This document shows positions 1 to 8,789 of a DNA stretch of 64,000 nt, piece by piece. The translations under genes and the position numbers were made by a program. The notes below the pieces were generated by a model. It had not been told where the DNA came from and ran no database searches. It saw only the letters and a list, made by a program, of their open reading frames with translations. Source of the stretch: Thalassospiraceae bacterium LMO-SO8 (lineage in GTDB: Bacteria > Pseudomonadota > Alphaproteobacteria > Rhodospirillales > Casp-alpha2); assembly GCA_031655335.1 (NCBI GenBank), contig CP134226.1, positions 2,108,001 through 2,172,000 of the forward strand, written 5' to 3'. Position 1 is the first letter of the stretch. Every line of letters begins with the position of its first letter.

Positions 1-1492
1 GGGTCATGCCCCAGGCGGCGCGCGGCTGCCGCGCCAGACGGGTGAAGGCGCGGCCCAGGCCGTCGCGGCCCAGGCGCAGGCGTTCCGCCAGTTCGACCAG
101 TGTGCCGATGGCAAGCCAGGCCGCCAAGGCCATGCCGACGATGCCCAGGAACGGGCCGTCCGTGACCAGGGCCCAGGCGGCGACGGCGGCCAGCAGGGCC
201 GCCACCATGGCGGGCCACAGGCGGGCCACGGCGGCGCGCCAGTCGCCCCGTTTCCAATTGAGCATGGGGCCGACCGCCATGACCAGGATCATGGGCAGCA
301 TGATGGGGATGAACACGGCGTTGAAGAACGGCGGGCCGACCGAGACCTTGCCGCCGCCGACGGCGTCGAGCAGCAGGGGATAGAGCGTGCCGAGCAGCAC
401 CACCGCCGTGGCCGTCGCCATGACCAGATTGTTGAACAGCAATCCGCCCTCGCGGCTGATCGGCTGGAACAGGCCGGTCGAGATCAGCTGCGGGCCGCGC
501 CAGGCATAGAGGGCGAGCGAGCCGCCGATCACGATGATCAGCAGGATCAGGATGAACACGCCGCGCGTCGGATCCGTGGCGAAGGCATGAACCGAGGTCA
601 GCACGCCGGACCGCACCAGGAAGGTGCCGAGCAGGCTCATGGAAAAGGTGATGATGGCGAGCAGGATGGTCCAGCCCTTCAAGGTGTCGCGCTTTTCCAC
701 CACCGTCGCCGAATGCAGCAGGGCCGTGCCCGCCAGCCAGGGCATGAACGACGCGTTTTCGACCGGGTCCCAGTACCACCAGCCGCCCCAGCCCAGTTCG
801 TAATAGGCCCACCAGCTGCCCAATCCGATGCCGGCGGTGAGGAAGCACCAGGCGGCCAGGGTCCAGGGCCGCACCCAGCGCGCCCAGGCGGCGTCGACCC
901 GGCCTTCGATCAGGGCCGCGATGGCGAAGGAAAACGCCATGGAGAAGCCGACATAGCCCAGATAGAGCATGGGCGGATGGAAGGCGAGACCTGGGTCCTG
1001 CAACAGCGGGTTGAGGTCGTTGCCGTTGACCGGCGCCGGGATCAGCCGTTCGAACGGGTTCGAGGTTAAAAGGATGAACAGATAGAAGCCGACGGCGATC
1101 AGGGCCTGGATCGACAGCACGCGGGCACGCAAGCTGGGCGGCAGGTTGGCGCCGAAGGCGGCGACGGCGGAGCCGAACAGCGCCAGGATCAGCACCCACA
1201 GCAGCATCGAGCCCTCGTGGTTCCCCCATACGCCGGAAATCTTGTAGAGCAGCGGCTTGTCCGTATGCGAGTTCTGGGCGACGTTGAGGACGGAAAAGTC
1301 CGACGTGATGTAGAGGTTCATCAGGCAGCCGAAGGCGACGGCGACCAGCAGGAACTGCGCCAGCGCCGCCGGGCGGGCCACGGCCATCCATCCGGCGTCG
1401 CCCCGTTGCGCGCCGATCAGCGGCAGGGTGGCCTGCACGGCGGCGACGAACAGCGCCAAGATCAGCGCGAAGTGGCCCAGTTCGGCGATCAT
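1..1492 (-). CDS. ccmF: Cytochrome c haem lyase subunit CcmF (partial, C-terminus outside window)
   Basis: CcmF is the large inner-membrane subunit of the system I cytochrome c synthetase. It takes haem from holo-CcmE and, with CcmH, attaches it to apocytochrome CxxCH motifs in the periplasm. The reading frame starts at the ATG at 1492, overlaps the ccmE stop by 4 bp, and stays open to base 1, giving about 497 residues of a protein normally near 650. Many hydrophobic segments are visible. The tryptophan-rich WWD signature (WGGWWYWDPVE) lies near residue 235 and is typical of haem-handling proteins. It is the last visible gene of the leftward ccmABCDEF operon. The C-terminus, and probably ccmG/ccmH, lie beyond the edge. 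Identification is secure from the WWD motif and position. Confidence 0.95.
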   Translation of the reverse strand, partial: MIAELGHFALILALFVAAVQATLPLIGAQRGDAGWMAVARPAALAQFLLVAVAFGCLMNLYITSDFSVLNVAQNSHTDKPLLYKISGVWGNHEGSMLLWVLILALFGSAVAAFGANLPPSLRARVLSIQALIAVGFYLFILLTSNPFERLIPAPVNGNDLNPLLQDPGLAFHPPMLYLGYVGFSMAFSFAIAALIEGRVDAAWARWVRPWTLAAWCFLTAGIGLGSWWAYYELGWGGWWYWDPVENASFMPWLAGTALLHSATVVEKRDTLKGWTILLAIITFSMSLLGTFLVRSGVLTSVHAFATDPTRGVFILILLIIVIGGSLALYAWRGPQLISTGLFQPISREGGLLFNNLVMATATAVVLLGTLYPLLLDAVGGGKVSVGPPFFNAVFIPIMLPMILVMAVGPMLNWKRGDWRAAVARLWPAMVAALLAAVAAWALVTDGPFLGIVGMALAAWLAIGTLVELAERLRLGRDGLGRAFTRLARQPRAAWGMT

Positions 1493-1959
1493 TTGGCGGT
1501 TTCCCCCTTACCTGGGTGTTTCTGGCCCGATCCTTCCTGCCAGCGGCCGGATTTCTTCAGCGCGTCGGCGACCTCGGGCGGCATGTAATTTTCGTCGTGC
1601 TTGGCCAGCACTTCCTCGGCCACGAACAGGCCGCCCATCAGGCGGCCCTCGGTGACCACGCCCTGACCCTCGCGGAACAGGTCGGGCAGGATACCCCTGT
1701 AGGTCACGTCGATCACGTTGGCCCCGTCGGTAATGCGGAAGGCGGTGACGGCACCGGCCAGTTTCTTCACGCTGCCGTCCTCGACCAGGCCGCCCAGGCG
1801 CACGCGGCGGTCGATCTTGACCTTGCCCTCGGCGATGTCGGTCGGGGAATGGAAGAACACGATGCTTTCCTCGAAGGCGGTCAGCACCAGGGCGGCGGCG
1901 ACGCCCAGCAGGCACAGCCCGATGGCGGCGAAGGTCAGGCGTTTATGCTTGCGCTTCAC
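1489..1959 (-). CDS. ccmE: Cytochrome c maturation haem chaperone CcmE
   Basis: CcmE is a membrane-anchored periplasmic haem chaperone. Haem is bound covalently to a conserved histidine, released by CcmAB-driven ATP hydrolysis, and passed to CcmF/H. The protein has 156 residues. An N-terminal anchor helix spans roughly residues 8-28. An OB-fold beta domain follows, and the haem-binding motif HDENY has its histidine at residue 121. The C-terminal tail after PPEVADALKKSG is short, as in alphaproteobacterial CcmE. The start codon overlaps the end of ccmD by 4 bp and the stop overlaps the ccmF start, so the three genes are translationally coupled. Confidence 0.96.
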   Translation of the reverse strand: MKRKHKRLTFAAIGLCLLGVAAALVLTAFEESIVFFHSPTDIAEGKVKIDRRVRLGGLVEDGSVKKLAGAVTAFRITDGANVIDVTYRGILPDLFREGQGVVTEGRLMGGLFVAEEVLAKHDENYMPPEVADALKKSGRWQEGSGQKHPGKGETAK

Positions 1960-2165
1960 GGCCCGGCCGCTCCGTCCTTGGGGGCCGCACCCCGCCTGGG
2001 CCGGGGGGCGCCCCCTTCAAGGCGGGCCAGCTCGCTTTCCGCCGCCTTGAGGCCGCGCAGGCTGAGCCACAGCAGAACCGCCAGCACGGCGATCACGGCG
2101 CCGTAACTGGGCCACACGAAGCCCGCGTAGCCGCCCATGTCGAGGAATTCGCTGATCTTGGTCAT
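1956..2165 (-). CDS. ccmD: Haem exporter accessory protein CcmD
   Basis: CcmD is a small single-pass membrane protein that joins the CcmABC complex and helps release holo-CcmE. The 69-residue product has one hydrophobic helix (about residues 19-37) preceded by a GGYAGFVWPSYG segment, a typical CcmD start, and a charged cytoplasmic tail (RGLKAAESELARLE). The tail continues into a proline/arginine-rich extension that is longer than in many homologues. It lies between ccmC and ccmE and overlaps ccmE by 4 bp. Position and topology together make the call firm despite the weak conservation of this family. Confidence 0.88.
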   Translation of the reverse strand: MTKISEFLDMGGYAGFVWPSYGAVIAVLAVLLWLSLRGLKAAESELARLEGGAPRPRRGAAPKDGAAGP

Positions 2166-2326
2166 GGTGCTGGAAAGGGGCCCTCTGATTGCGGCATTTA
2201 TGTGGTGGCCGTGCGCCGGATTGGCAACGCCGGCATCATATCCCCGATACCGGCGCCGTCCTTGATGTCGGTCAGTTTAGCGGCCCATGGTTCCGGGGCA
2301 AGGTTGCAATTTATTGAATGTGTTTT

Positions 2327-3058
2327 TCACGCCCCGGCTTCCTCGGCCTGTATCTGGCGCCGCGCGCGCAGGCGGGTTTCCGTCAACTCGCGGCGCATGC
2401 GCAGCATCAGCACCCAAAGGTAATAGGCCGTGAACGCCCCGATCATCAGGAACAGGGGCCACAGCATGTCGGGATGGATGGTCGGCCCGCCCATGCGCAC
2501 GATGGACGCCGGCTGGTGCAGGGTGTTCCACCAGTCGACGGAAAACTTGATGATCGGCACGTTGACCAGACCGACCATGGCCAGGATCGCCGACGCCTTG
2601 GACCCCCGCTGCGGATCGTCGAAGGCGCTGTTGAGCGCCATGTAGCCGAGATAGAGGAAGAACAGCACCAGGACCGAGGTCAGCCGCGCGTCCCACACCC
2701 ACCAGGCCCCCCACATGGGCTTGCCCCAGAGCGAGCCGGTGAGAAGAGCCAGGAAGGTGAAGCAGGCGCCGATGGGCGCCGTCGCCCGGGCCGCCACATC
2801 GGCCACCGGATGCTTCCAGATCAGCCCGACGGCGGCGGAGACCGCAAGGCCCACATAGCAGAACAGGGACATCCAGGCCGCCGGCACATGCACGTACATG
2901 ATGCGCACGGTTTCGCCCTGCTGATAATCGGCGGGCGAGGCGAACAGGCCCAGGTAAAGCCCGGCCGCCGCCAGCAGGGCGGTCGCCCCGGCCAGCCAGG
3001 GGCTGAGCACCGTGGCCAGCTTCATGAAGCGGCGCGGGTTGGCGAAGTAATTGAACAT
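2327..3058 (-). CDS. ccmC: Haem exporter permease / haem-handling protein CcmC
   Basis: CcmC is the inner-membrane protein that loads haem onto CcmE and interacts with CcmAB. I place the start at the ATG at 3058 (MFNYFANPRR), giving 243 residues. The open frame continues upstream only because it reads through the CcmB region. Six transmembrane helices are visible. The WWD motif (WGAWWVWDARLTS) lies at residues 116-128. The two external haem-ligand histidines appear as His57 (MYVHVPA) and His181 (NTLHQPA). The gene is 44 bp downstream of ccmB and about 160 bp upstream of ccmD, slightly looser spacing than in the rest of the operon. Confidence 0.96.
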   Translation of the reverse strand: MFNYFANPRRFMKLATVLSPWLAGATALLAAAGLYLGLFASPADYQQGETVRIMYVHVPAAWMSLFCYVGLAVSAAVGLIWKHPVADVAARATAPIGACFTFLALLTGSLWGKPMWGAWWVWDARLTSVLVLFFLYLGYMALNSAFDDPQRGSKASAILAMVGLVNVPIIKFSVDWWNTLHQPASIVRMGGPTIHPDMLWPLFLMIGAFTAYYLWVLMLRMRRELTETRLRARRQIQAEEAGA

Positions 3059-3102
3059 GGCCGGGAAGCTACCCTCTTCGAAAAATTTATTCCAGCACCC
3101 AG

Positions 3103-3768
3103 CTATTCCAAGGCCTGACGCAGCCCGGCCGCCGCCCCCCAGGGACAAAGCGCCAGGGCGCCCGCGAAGATCGCGCCCAGCAGCAGCAGGGGGGCGCGCG
3201 CCGGAAAGCCGCCGATGGCGGCCTCGACCGCGCCGACGCCGAAGATCAGAACGGGAATGAACAGTGGCAGGATCAACAGCGCCAACAGCACCCCGCCCCG
3301 GCGCGAACCCAGGATCAAGGCCGCCCCCACGGCACCGATCAGGCTGAGCGTCGGTGTGCCCAGCAGAAGCGCCAGCAGCAACAGGCCGAAGCCGTCCGCC
3401 GGCATGTTCAGCAGCACCGCCAGCACGGGGGCGGCGACGATCAGCGGCAGGCCGGTGATCAGCCAATGGGCCAACACCTTGGCCAGCACGACGACTTCGA
3501 GCGCGGGGGGGCTCAAGGCCAGAAGCTCCAGCGATCCGTCCTCGAAATCCGCATGAAACAGGCGTTCCAGCGACAGCAGCACCGACAGCAGCGCCGCGAC
3601 CCACAGCACCCCGGGCGCGATGCGCGCCAGCACGTTGGGCTCCGGCCCGACGCCGAGGGGGAACAGCACCACGGCGATGACGAAGAACATGACGACCATG
3701 GCGCTGTCCATGCCCTGGCGCAGGGCAAGGCGCAGGTCGCGCATCAGGATGGCGCGGAAGCCGGTCAT
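3103..3768 (-). CDS. ccmB: Haem exporter permease CcmB
   Basis: CcmB is the membrane subunit that pairs with the ATPase CcmA. The CcmAB complex uses ATP to release haem-loaded CcmE from CcmC. The product has 221 residues, the usual length, with about six hydrophobic helices and the conserved start FRAILMRDLRLALRQG. A cytoplasmic stretch, ERLFHADFEDGSLELL, near residue 70 is characteristic of the family. The ATG at 3768 overlaps the ccmA stop by 4 bp, and this overlap decides the start. Longer upstream extensions in this frame are antisense readings of ccmA. Confidence 0.95.
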   Translation of the reverse strand: MTGFRAILMRDLRLALRQGMDSAMVVMFFVIAVVLFPLGVGPEPNVLARIAPGVLWVAALLSVLLSLERLFHADFEDGSLELLALSPPALEVVVLAKVLAHWLITGLPLIVAAPVLAVLLNMPADGFGLLLLALLLGTPTLSLIGAVGAALILGSRRGGVLLALLILPLFIPVLIFGVGAVEAAIGGFPARAPLLLLGAIFAGALALCPWGAAAGLRQALE

Positions 3769-4418
3769 GCGGCGGTGTCCGCGTCCAGCGCCGGGCGGGC
3801 GGCGAAGCCGGCGAGGTCCAGGTTGTCGGCGTCCTTCAGCCCCAGGTCCGAATGGGTCGAGACCACGGCCATGCCGCCCGCGTCGCGGTGGCGCTGGATC
3901 AGACCGCGCAGGCGGTCGGTGGTCTCGGCGTCCAGCGCCGTCGCCGGTTCGTCCAGCAGCCAGATGGCGGCCGGGGCCAGGGCCAGGCGGGCCAGGTTCA
4001 GGCGCCGTTTCTGCCCGGCCGAGAGAAAGCGCGCGGGCAGGTCGGAAAGATGGCCGATGCCGAGCGCCTCCAGCGCCGGGGCGACCGCCCTGTCGGGGGT
4101 GGCGCCGATGAGCCCGGCCCAGAAGGCGAGGTTTTCCGACGCGGTCAGGGCGGGCTTCACCGCATCCAGATGGCCGAGATAGCGCAGCCGCTGGCGATGG
4201 GCGTCGGGATCGTCGGCGACCGGGGCGCCGTTCCAAGAAAGCGTGCCCGCCGCCGGCGGCAGCAGCCCCGCCATGAGCCGCAGCAGCGAGGATTTGCCGG
4301 AGCCGTTGGGCCCCGTCAGGACCAGCGCCCCACCGCTTTCGACCTGGAACGCCAGGCCCCGAAACACGGGCCGGGCGCTGCGCAGGCAGTCGAGCTTTTG
4401 TCCTTGGAAACGGTTCAC
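3765..4418 (-). CDS. ccmA: Haem exporter ATP-binding protein CcmA
   Basis: CcmA is the cytoplasmic ATPase that works with CcmB in cytochrome c maturation. From the GTG at 4418 the protein has 217 residues, matching the usual 205-215. Walker A (GPNGSGKS) is at residues 36-43. The ABC signature LSAGQKRRLNLARL lies near residue 134, and Walker B followed by the catalytic glutamate (LLDEPATAL) near 157. An ATG at 4478 would give a longer form with an N-terminal extension that I do not believe is translated. It is the first gene of the leftward ccm operon and is divergent from hsp20, so the operon promoter should lie in 4419-4579. Confidence 0.93.
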   Translation of the reverse strand: MNRFQGQKLDCLRSARPVFRGLAFQVESGGALVLTGPNGSGKSSLLRLMAGLLPPAAGTLSWNGAPVADDPDAHRQRLRYLGHLDAVKPALTASENLAFWAGLIGATPDRAVAPALEALGIGHLSDLPARFLSAGQKRRLNLARLALAPAAIWLLDEPATALDAETTDRLRGLIQRHRDAGGMAVVSTHSDLGLKDADNLDLAGFAARPALDADTAA

Positions 4419-4579
4419 GGGTGGACGGGTCCTCCGGTTCTGGGCGATCGCCCCGCTCAGTAATAGCCCGGAAGCCATTGTGAATACAGGGCCTTGGATT
4501 TGACCTTCATCAATGCGCGCCGGGCCGTGCGGGGCTGTGATAGGGGCCGTGGTTTTCATGCGTATGGAGGAATTTAGAC

Positions 4580-5092
4580 ATGACCCGGAAACCCGCGACC
4601 GCAACCGCCGCCAAACCGAAAGCACCGGCCAAAGTCCCCGTGAAAAAGGCCGAACCCAAGGAAAGTTTTCGCCAAAAGCTGTCCGACGTGTTCGAGGACA
4701 TGTGGGAGACCATCGGCAAGCACCATATGTCGATCTCCGGGCGGGCGTATAGTGGCGACCCGCCCGTAACCGATTTGAAGGAATCGCAGCGCGTGATGAC
4801 CTTCACCCTCGAGGTTCCAGGCATGGATGAGGGCGATATCCAGGTTTCCGTGGCGAATGGCCTGTTGACCGTCTCCGGCAAGAAAGAGGCGCAGAGCGAA
4901 ACCAAGGGCGAAGGCTATGTGTTCCGTGAACGCAGCTACGGCAGCTTTTCGCGCGGGTTCTCCCTGCCGGCGGACGCCTTGGAAGACGGTGTGACCGCCG
5001 AGCTGGAAAAAGGGGTGCTGACCGTCAAGGTGCCGCGCAGTGGAAAGGCGATTGCGCCCGACGCCAAGCGCATCCCCATTCAAAAGAAATAG
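4580..5092 (+). CDS. Hsp20/alpha-crystallin family small heat shock protein
   Basis: This is a cytoplasmic ATP-independent chaperone that holds unfolding proteins in oligomers. The 170-residue product has a lysine/alanine-rich N-terminal tail (residues 1-30). The alpha-crystallin domain spans about residues 65-160 and shows the classical LEVPGMDEGDIQVSV strand pair, the LTVSGKKE strand and the LEKGVLTVKVPR signature. The C-terminal IPIQ matches the I-x-I anchoring motif that docks between dimers. A strong ribosome-binding site (GGAGGA) lies about 10 bases before the ATG. The gene is monocistronic between the divergent ccmA promoter region and a strong hairpin terminator at 5134. I saw no confident sigma-32 promoter by eye. 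Confidence 0.95.
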   Translation: MTRKPATATAAKPKAPAKVPVKKAEPKESFRQKLSDVFEDMWETIGKHHMSISGRAYSGDPPVTDLKESQRVMTFTLEVPGMDEGDIQVSVANGLLTVSGKKEAQSETKGEGYVFRERSYGSFSRGFSLPADALEDGVTAELEKGVLTVKVPRSGKAIAPDAKRIPIQKK

Positions 5093-5133
5093 GCGCGGGT
5101 CTTCTTGCCCCATCGGGGGCGGCATCGCGAAAA

Positions 5134-5164
5134 AAAGCCGGGCTCTTGGGGAGAGCCCGGCTTT
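5134..5164 (+). terminator. Rho-independent terminator after hsp20
   Basis: A perfect 12-bp inverted repeat (left arm 5134-5145, right arm 5153-5164) surrounds a 7-base loop and is built on AGCCGGGCTC. The left arm is preceded by an A tract, giving a U tract on the minus strand. The plus strand ends in CTTTAAG, so the hairpin could act in both directions. It lies 41 bases after the hsp20 stop. Confidence 0.8.
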
Positions 5165-5355
5165 AAGTTCGGCTGGTGCCGATTAAGGGGACCAGAGAGG
5201 GGGGTCTCTGGTTAATAGACGAGGAGGTCTATGGTTCCTATTTAGCCCCCGGAATGGGGCGAGATTATGTCCCCAATGTGATCTTTTCTTGTGCCTGCCA
5301 AAGGCCTGAAATTCCGGGCTTTTCCAAAGGCGCCCCTGGCGATATCCTGAATCTC

Positions 5356-6030
5356 ATGGCAAATCCGCGCCGTTTCGGGGGGCTGCGCGCCGCCCCGGTC
5401 CTGTTGTTGCTGCTGTTCCTGGCGCCCTTAATTGCGCGCCCGGCCCCGGCGGCGGCGGGGGATGGCGCGGCCCTGGTCGCGGCCCTTCGCGCCGGGGGTC
5501 ATGTCCTCTATTTCCGCCATTCGGCGACGGACTGGGCCCAGAACGATCAGGTGCGGCAGGCCGGCGACTGGCAAAGCTGCGACGGGGCCAGAATGCGCCA
5601 GTTGTCGGACGCGGGGCGGATGACGGCGCAGTTGATCGGCCTGGCCATCCGCACCCTCGCCATTCCGGTCGGCGAGGTGCTGTCCTCGGAATACTGCCGC
5701 GCGGCGGAAACGGCGCGCCTGTTCGGCCTGGGCGATGTGCGCACGACGACGGAGATCATGAACCTGCGGGCGCAGGATTTCGTCGGCGGCCACGACGCGG
5801 CGGTCAATAACGCCCGCGCCCTCCTGGCCCGCCCGCCGGCGCCCGCCACCAACCGCATCATCGTCGGCCACGGCAACCTGATGCGCGCCGCCACGGGCCA
5901 GTATACGGACGAGGCCGGGGCCGTGGTGGTCCGCCCGGACCCCGGCGCGGACCTGGGCTTCGCGTTCATCACCCTGGTCACGCCGCAGGACTGGCTGCGG
6001 CTGGCGGAGGCGTTTGGTGGGGGGAAGTGA
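5356..6030 (+). CDS. Exported histidine phosphatase family protein
   Basis: This belongs to the branch 2 / phosphoglycerate-mutase-like histidine phosphatases; the substrate is unknown. From the ATG at 5356 the product has 224 residues. A clear signal peptide (hydrophobic run LLLLLFLAPLI, then ARPAPAAAG) predicts a periplasmic enzyme. The catalytic histidine sits in FRHSAT (Arg54-His55), where most relatives have RHG. The second catalytic histidine is in VGHGNL (His172), and SSEYCRAAETA around residues 110-120 supplies the usual second arginine and glutamate. The frame is open upstream to 5176, but the ATG followed by a signal peptide is the sensible start. It stands alone and convergent to the next gene. 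The serine after RH is a mild variation, and I expect the protein to be active. Confidence 0.85.
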   Translation: MANPRRFGGLRAAPVLLLLLFLAPLIARPAPAAAGDGAALVAALRAGGHVLYFRHSATDWAQNDQVRQAGDWQSCDGARMRQLSDAGRMTAQLIGLAIRTLAIPVGEVLSSEYCRAAETARLFGLGDVRTTTEIMNLRAQDFVGGHDAAVNNARALLARPPAPATNRIIVGHGNLMRAATGQYTDEAGAVVVRPDPGADLGFAFITLVTPQDWLRLAEAFGGGK

Positions 6031-6090
6031 GGTCTGCTTTTGACCCGAAGGGGACGAATGGACGTTCATCGTCCGGTATAAAACGATTCG

Positions 6091-7281
6091 TCATTTCGCA
6101 TGTTCAAGGTCGATGCCGATAACCATCCGCGTCTTATCGCCCGCGCCGGGATGGGTCGCATGGCTGAAATAGGCAGGCCACATCAGCATCGTTCCCACCT
6201 CAGGCTTGATGATACGGCGAGGGTAGTCATTACCCGTGGCTGATGAGTAGAGATGTTTGCCAACCTCCAGGCAATTTGTCAGTTCGTCCCTTTCCTCAAC
6301 GTCATCCGGAATACGGACGTAATAGTTGGCGACCAGAAAACAATCGGAATGAACGTGGGGACCGACGTACCCGCTGTCCGGCATTGCGACGGCGAACATC
6401 CGAGGAAACGATTTTTCAGGCAGCCGCTCGAAATTCGGATGTTTGAACGGTGGGTTGGTGACGATGAATTCGTCCTGGTGTTTGGCGACGAACTCTTCGA
6501 AGTAGGCTTCGACCGCCCGAACGCACGGCCCGGCATTGGCGTCGTTCAGGTCTCTTGCGATGTAGTAGTTCACAGATTGTGGTTGGAACTGCAGTTTAAG
6601 GTTGGGCGACGCCATGACTTCATCAAACAGCCGATCATTGAAAGTTGGGTCATCATCTCCGGCGGCTGAGGCAGATGTTTGGAATTGAAGAGGAAAGGTC
6701 TCCAAGTCGACCCACTGTCGGGCCCGTTCGGGATGGCCGGACTGATGTTCAAGCGCGTACAACAAGTTCATGGTCTGGCCGATGTCGTATGTTGCTTTCG
6801 GGCCGGACTGGAGGATCATCATGTAGTGGTGCCGCGCCTTTTCGTGATCCTTCAATACGTGGGCAGAGACGCCGAGGCACGTATGAACAAACGACGGCAG
6901 GTCTCTTTCATCCACATCTTGAAAGTTATTCCCGACCACCTGATCAAATGCTTCCAGGATCCAACGGGCGACCGTCTCGTATGTAATGTCGGTGCCGGTG
7001 TCAAACGGGCCCGACTCAAATTCCAGCCGGGAGCGGAGGCATTGTTCGCCGAGTTTCATAACCTCCATGCATGACCCTTTCTCCCTGGCCAGCCGCAAGA
7101 GAAGAAGCCAAGGGCCAACCGCGGTTTCGTCCCGGTTTATCATCTTCTGACAAAGGGCGACCGCTTCCTCATGCCGACTTTTGTCGATTAGGGTGCTGGC
7201 CTGCTTGACGCCACGACGAATGTTTTGGGAGAGCTGTTCCCGGATGAACGCGTCCATTACCGATCCCAAATTTTCAATCAA
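6091..7281 (-). CDS. TPR protein with C-terminal 2-oxoglutarate/Fe(II) oxygenase domain
   Basis: The 396-residue product has helical TPR-like repeats over about residues 20-190 (for example HEEAVALCQKMI and HEKARHHYMMIL). A C-terminal double-stranded beta-helix oxygenase domain of the putative 2OG-Fe(II) oxygenase family (PF13759-like) spans about residues 235-396. The iron ligands are visible as His311 and Asp313 in HVHSD and His374 in FSHATHP. Arg385 (KTRMVIG) is the likely 2-oxoglutarate-binding residue. The substrate is unknown; relatives are often linked to small-molecule, glycan or protein hydroxylation. Base composition is clearly lower in GC than the flanks (28 of 60 bases are G/C from 6241), suggesting transfer. 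The gene stands alone with spacers on both sides. Confidence 0.85.
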   Translation of the reverse strand: MIENLGSVMDAFIREQLSQNIRRGVKQASTLIDKSRHEEAVALCQKMINRDETAVGPWLLLLRLAREKGSCMEVMKLGEQCLRSRLEFESGPFDTGTDITYETVARWILEAFDQVVGNNFQDVDERDLPSFVHTCLGVSAHVLKDHEKARHHYMMILQSGPKATYDIGQTMNLLYALEHQSGHPERARQWVDLETFPLQFQTSASAAGDDDPTFNDRLFDEVMASPNLKLQFQPQSVNYYIARDLNDANAGPCVRAVEAYFEEFVAKHQDEFIVTNPPFKHPNFERLPEKSFPRMFAVAMPDSGYVGPHVHSDCFLVANYYVRIPDDVEERDELTNCLEVGKHLYSSATGNDYPRRIIKPEVGTMLMWPAYFSHATHPGAGDKTRMVIGIDLEHAK

Positions 7282-7467
7282 AAGTCAGGGGCAGCAGGAT
7301 TGGCGTAAATGATTAAGTTCAGTTTAATGGTCCGGCGTTGCGGAGAACGAACGTCAAGCACCTCGGCACGGCTGAGAATTTTGCCGAGCGAATAGAGCAA
7401 AAGGGCCGCCAATCGGGCAAAATCAATTGATGGCCATCCTTGGCCATAAGCGGACAATCTCCGTCGC

Positions 7468-8718
7468 TTAACTCCCAGCCCCCCGCCGATCATCGATCAC
7501 CTTGCCGTCGTTGGGCAGGCTGCCGGGGGCAACGAACTCGACCCCGCCCTTGAGCTTGCAGGTCGCCTGGATGGTGTCGGCGAGGGCGGCGGCGAGGGCG
7601 TCCGGGGCGGGCGGGGTGGTCTCGCACATCAGGGTCATGACGTCGGTGCCGTCCCGGCGGTCCACCACCATGCGGGCGCGGGCGATTTCCGGGTGGCGCT
7701 TGACGATGTCGGCGATCTGGCGCGGGTGGATGAACATGCCCTTGACCTTGGCGGCCTGGTCGGCGCGGCCCATCCATCCCTTGATGCGGGTGTTGGTGCG
7801 CCCGCAGGGGCTGGCCCCCGCCATCACCGCCGACATGTCGCCGGTGGCGAAGCGGATCAACGGATAGTCGGTATTGAACGGCGTGGTCAGAAGAACCTCG
7901 CCGACCTGGCCCGGTTCGACCGGCTCACCCGTGCCGGGGGTGACGATTTCCAGGATCAGGCCCTCTTCCAGGATCAGGCCTTCGCGGGCCTGGCTTTCAT
8001 AGGCGATCAGGCCGACGTCGGCCGAGGCATAGATGTTGAAGGCGTCGATCCCCGAGGCGTCGCAGGCGGCGCGCTGATCGGGCAGGAAGGGTTCTCCGCC
8101 GACGGCGGCCCTGGCGAGCGACGACACGTTGGCGCCCGTCTCGGCGGCCTTGTCGAGCAGGATCTTGAGGAACGACGGCGTGCCGCAATAGGCCGTGGGG
8201 CGGATGTGTTCGATGGCGCGGACCTGCAACTCCGTATTGCCCACGCCGGCGGGCACCACGGCGCAATCGAGGGCCTGGGCGCCGCTGTCGACCATCAGCC
8301 CGGCCGGCGTCAGGTGGTAGGAAAAGCTGTTGTGCAGGACGTCGCCCGCGCGCATCCCGGCGGCATACAGCCCGCGCGCCATGCGCCACCAGTCGGCGCC
8401 CTGGCCGTCGGCGTCGTAGGTCGGCCCGGGGCTTTGGTAGATGTGGCGCAGCCGGCCGTCGGGCACGGTCGTCAGGCCGCCCAGGGTATGGCCCGGCGCC
8501 TGCCGGTCGACCAGTTCCGACTTGCGGATCACGGGCAGCTTGGCCAGCGCCGCGCGGTCGATGATCCCGGCCGGGTCGATGCCGGACAGGACTTCGCGGT
8601 AATAGGGGGATTTCGCCTTGGCATGGGCCAGCAGGCCCCGCAGCCCCTCGAACAGGTCCGCCTCGCGGGCCTCCGCCGCCCGGGTTTCCAGATCGTCGTA
8701 ATGGGGGGTGTCGGGCAT
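7468..8718 (-). CDS. Phenylacetate-CoA ligase-like AMP-forming ligase
   Basis: This is an adenylate-forming enzyme of the phenylacetate-CoA ligase (PaaK) type. It is expected to activate a carboxylic acid to its AMP ester and then CoA thioester in the cytoplasm; the substrate is not known. With the ATG at 8718 it has 416 residues, close to the usual 430. Visible family features are SPYYRE near residue 47, the aromatic/gate region TAYCGTPSFLKIL, the NIYASADVGLIAYES block and the RFATGDMSAV motif. A C-terminal domain contains a VDRRDGTDVMTL strand and IQATCKLKGGVEFV. It lies just downstream of the liv-type ABC transporter genes, in the same direction and with a short spacer, so it probably activates the acid imported by that transporter. 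The ATG at 8748 is a less likely start. Confidence 0.82.
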   Translation of the reverse strand: MPDTPHYDDLETRAAEAREADLFEGLRGLLAHAKAKSPYYREVLSGIDPAGIIDRAALAKLPVIRKSELVDRQAPGHTLGGLTTVPDGRLRHIYQSPGPTYDADGQGADWWRMARGLYAAGMRAGDVLHNSFSYHLTPAGLMVDSGAQALDCAVVPAGVGNTELQVRAIEHIRPTAYCGTPSFLKILLDKAAETGANVSSLARAAVGGEPFLPDQRAACDASGIDAFNIYASADVGLIAYESQAREGLILEEGLILEIVTPGTGEPVEPGQVGEVLLTTPFNTDYPLIRFATGDMSAVMAGASPCGRTNTRIKGWMGRADQAAKVKGMFIHPRQIADIVKRHPEIARARMVVDRRDGTDVMTLMCETTPPAPDALAAALADTIQATCKLKGGVEFVAPGSLPNDGKVIDDRRGAGS

Positions 8719-8789
8719 GGTCGGTCTCTCGTTGTTGGTTGCACGCAAATGCGTCGCCGCAATCCGTGCCGGATTGCTCGGGATTTGCG

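Noticed and set aside
7278-7493. 71-codon minus-strand frame in the gap after the AMP ligase gene
   Set aside because: No ribosome-binding site or family features; overlaps both neighbours slightly and the sequence looks non-coding.
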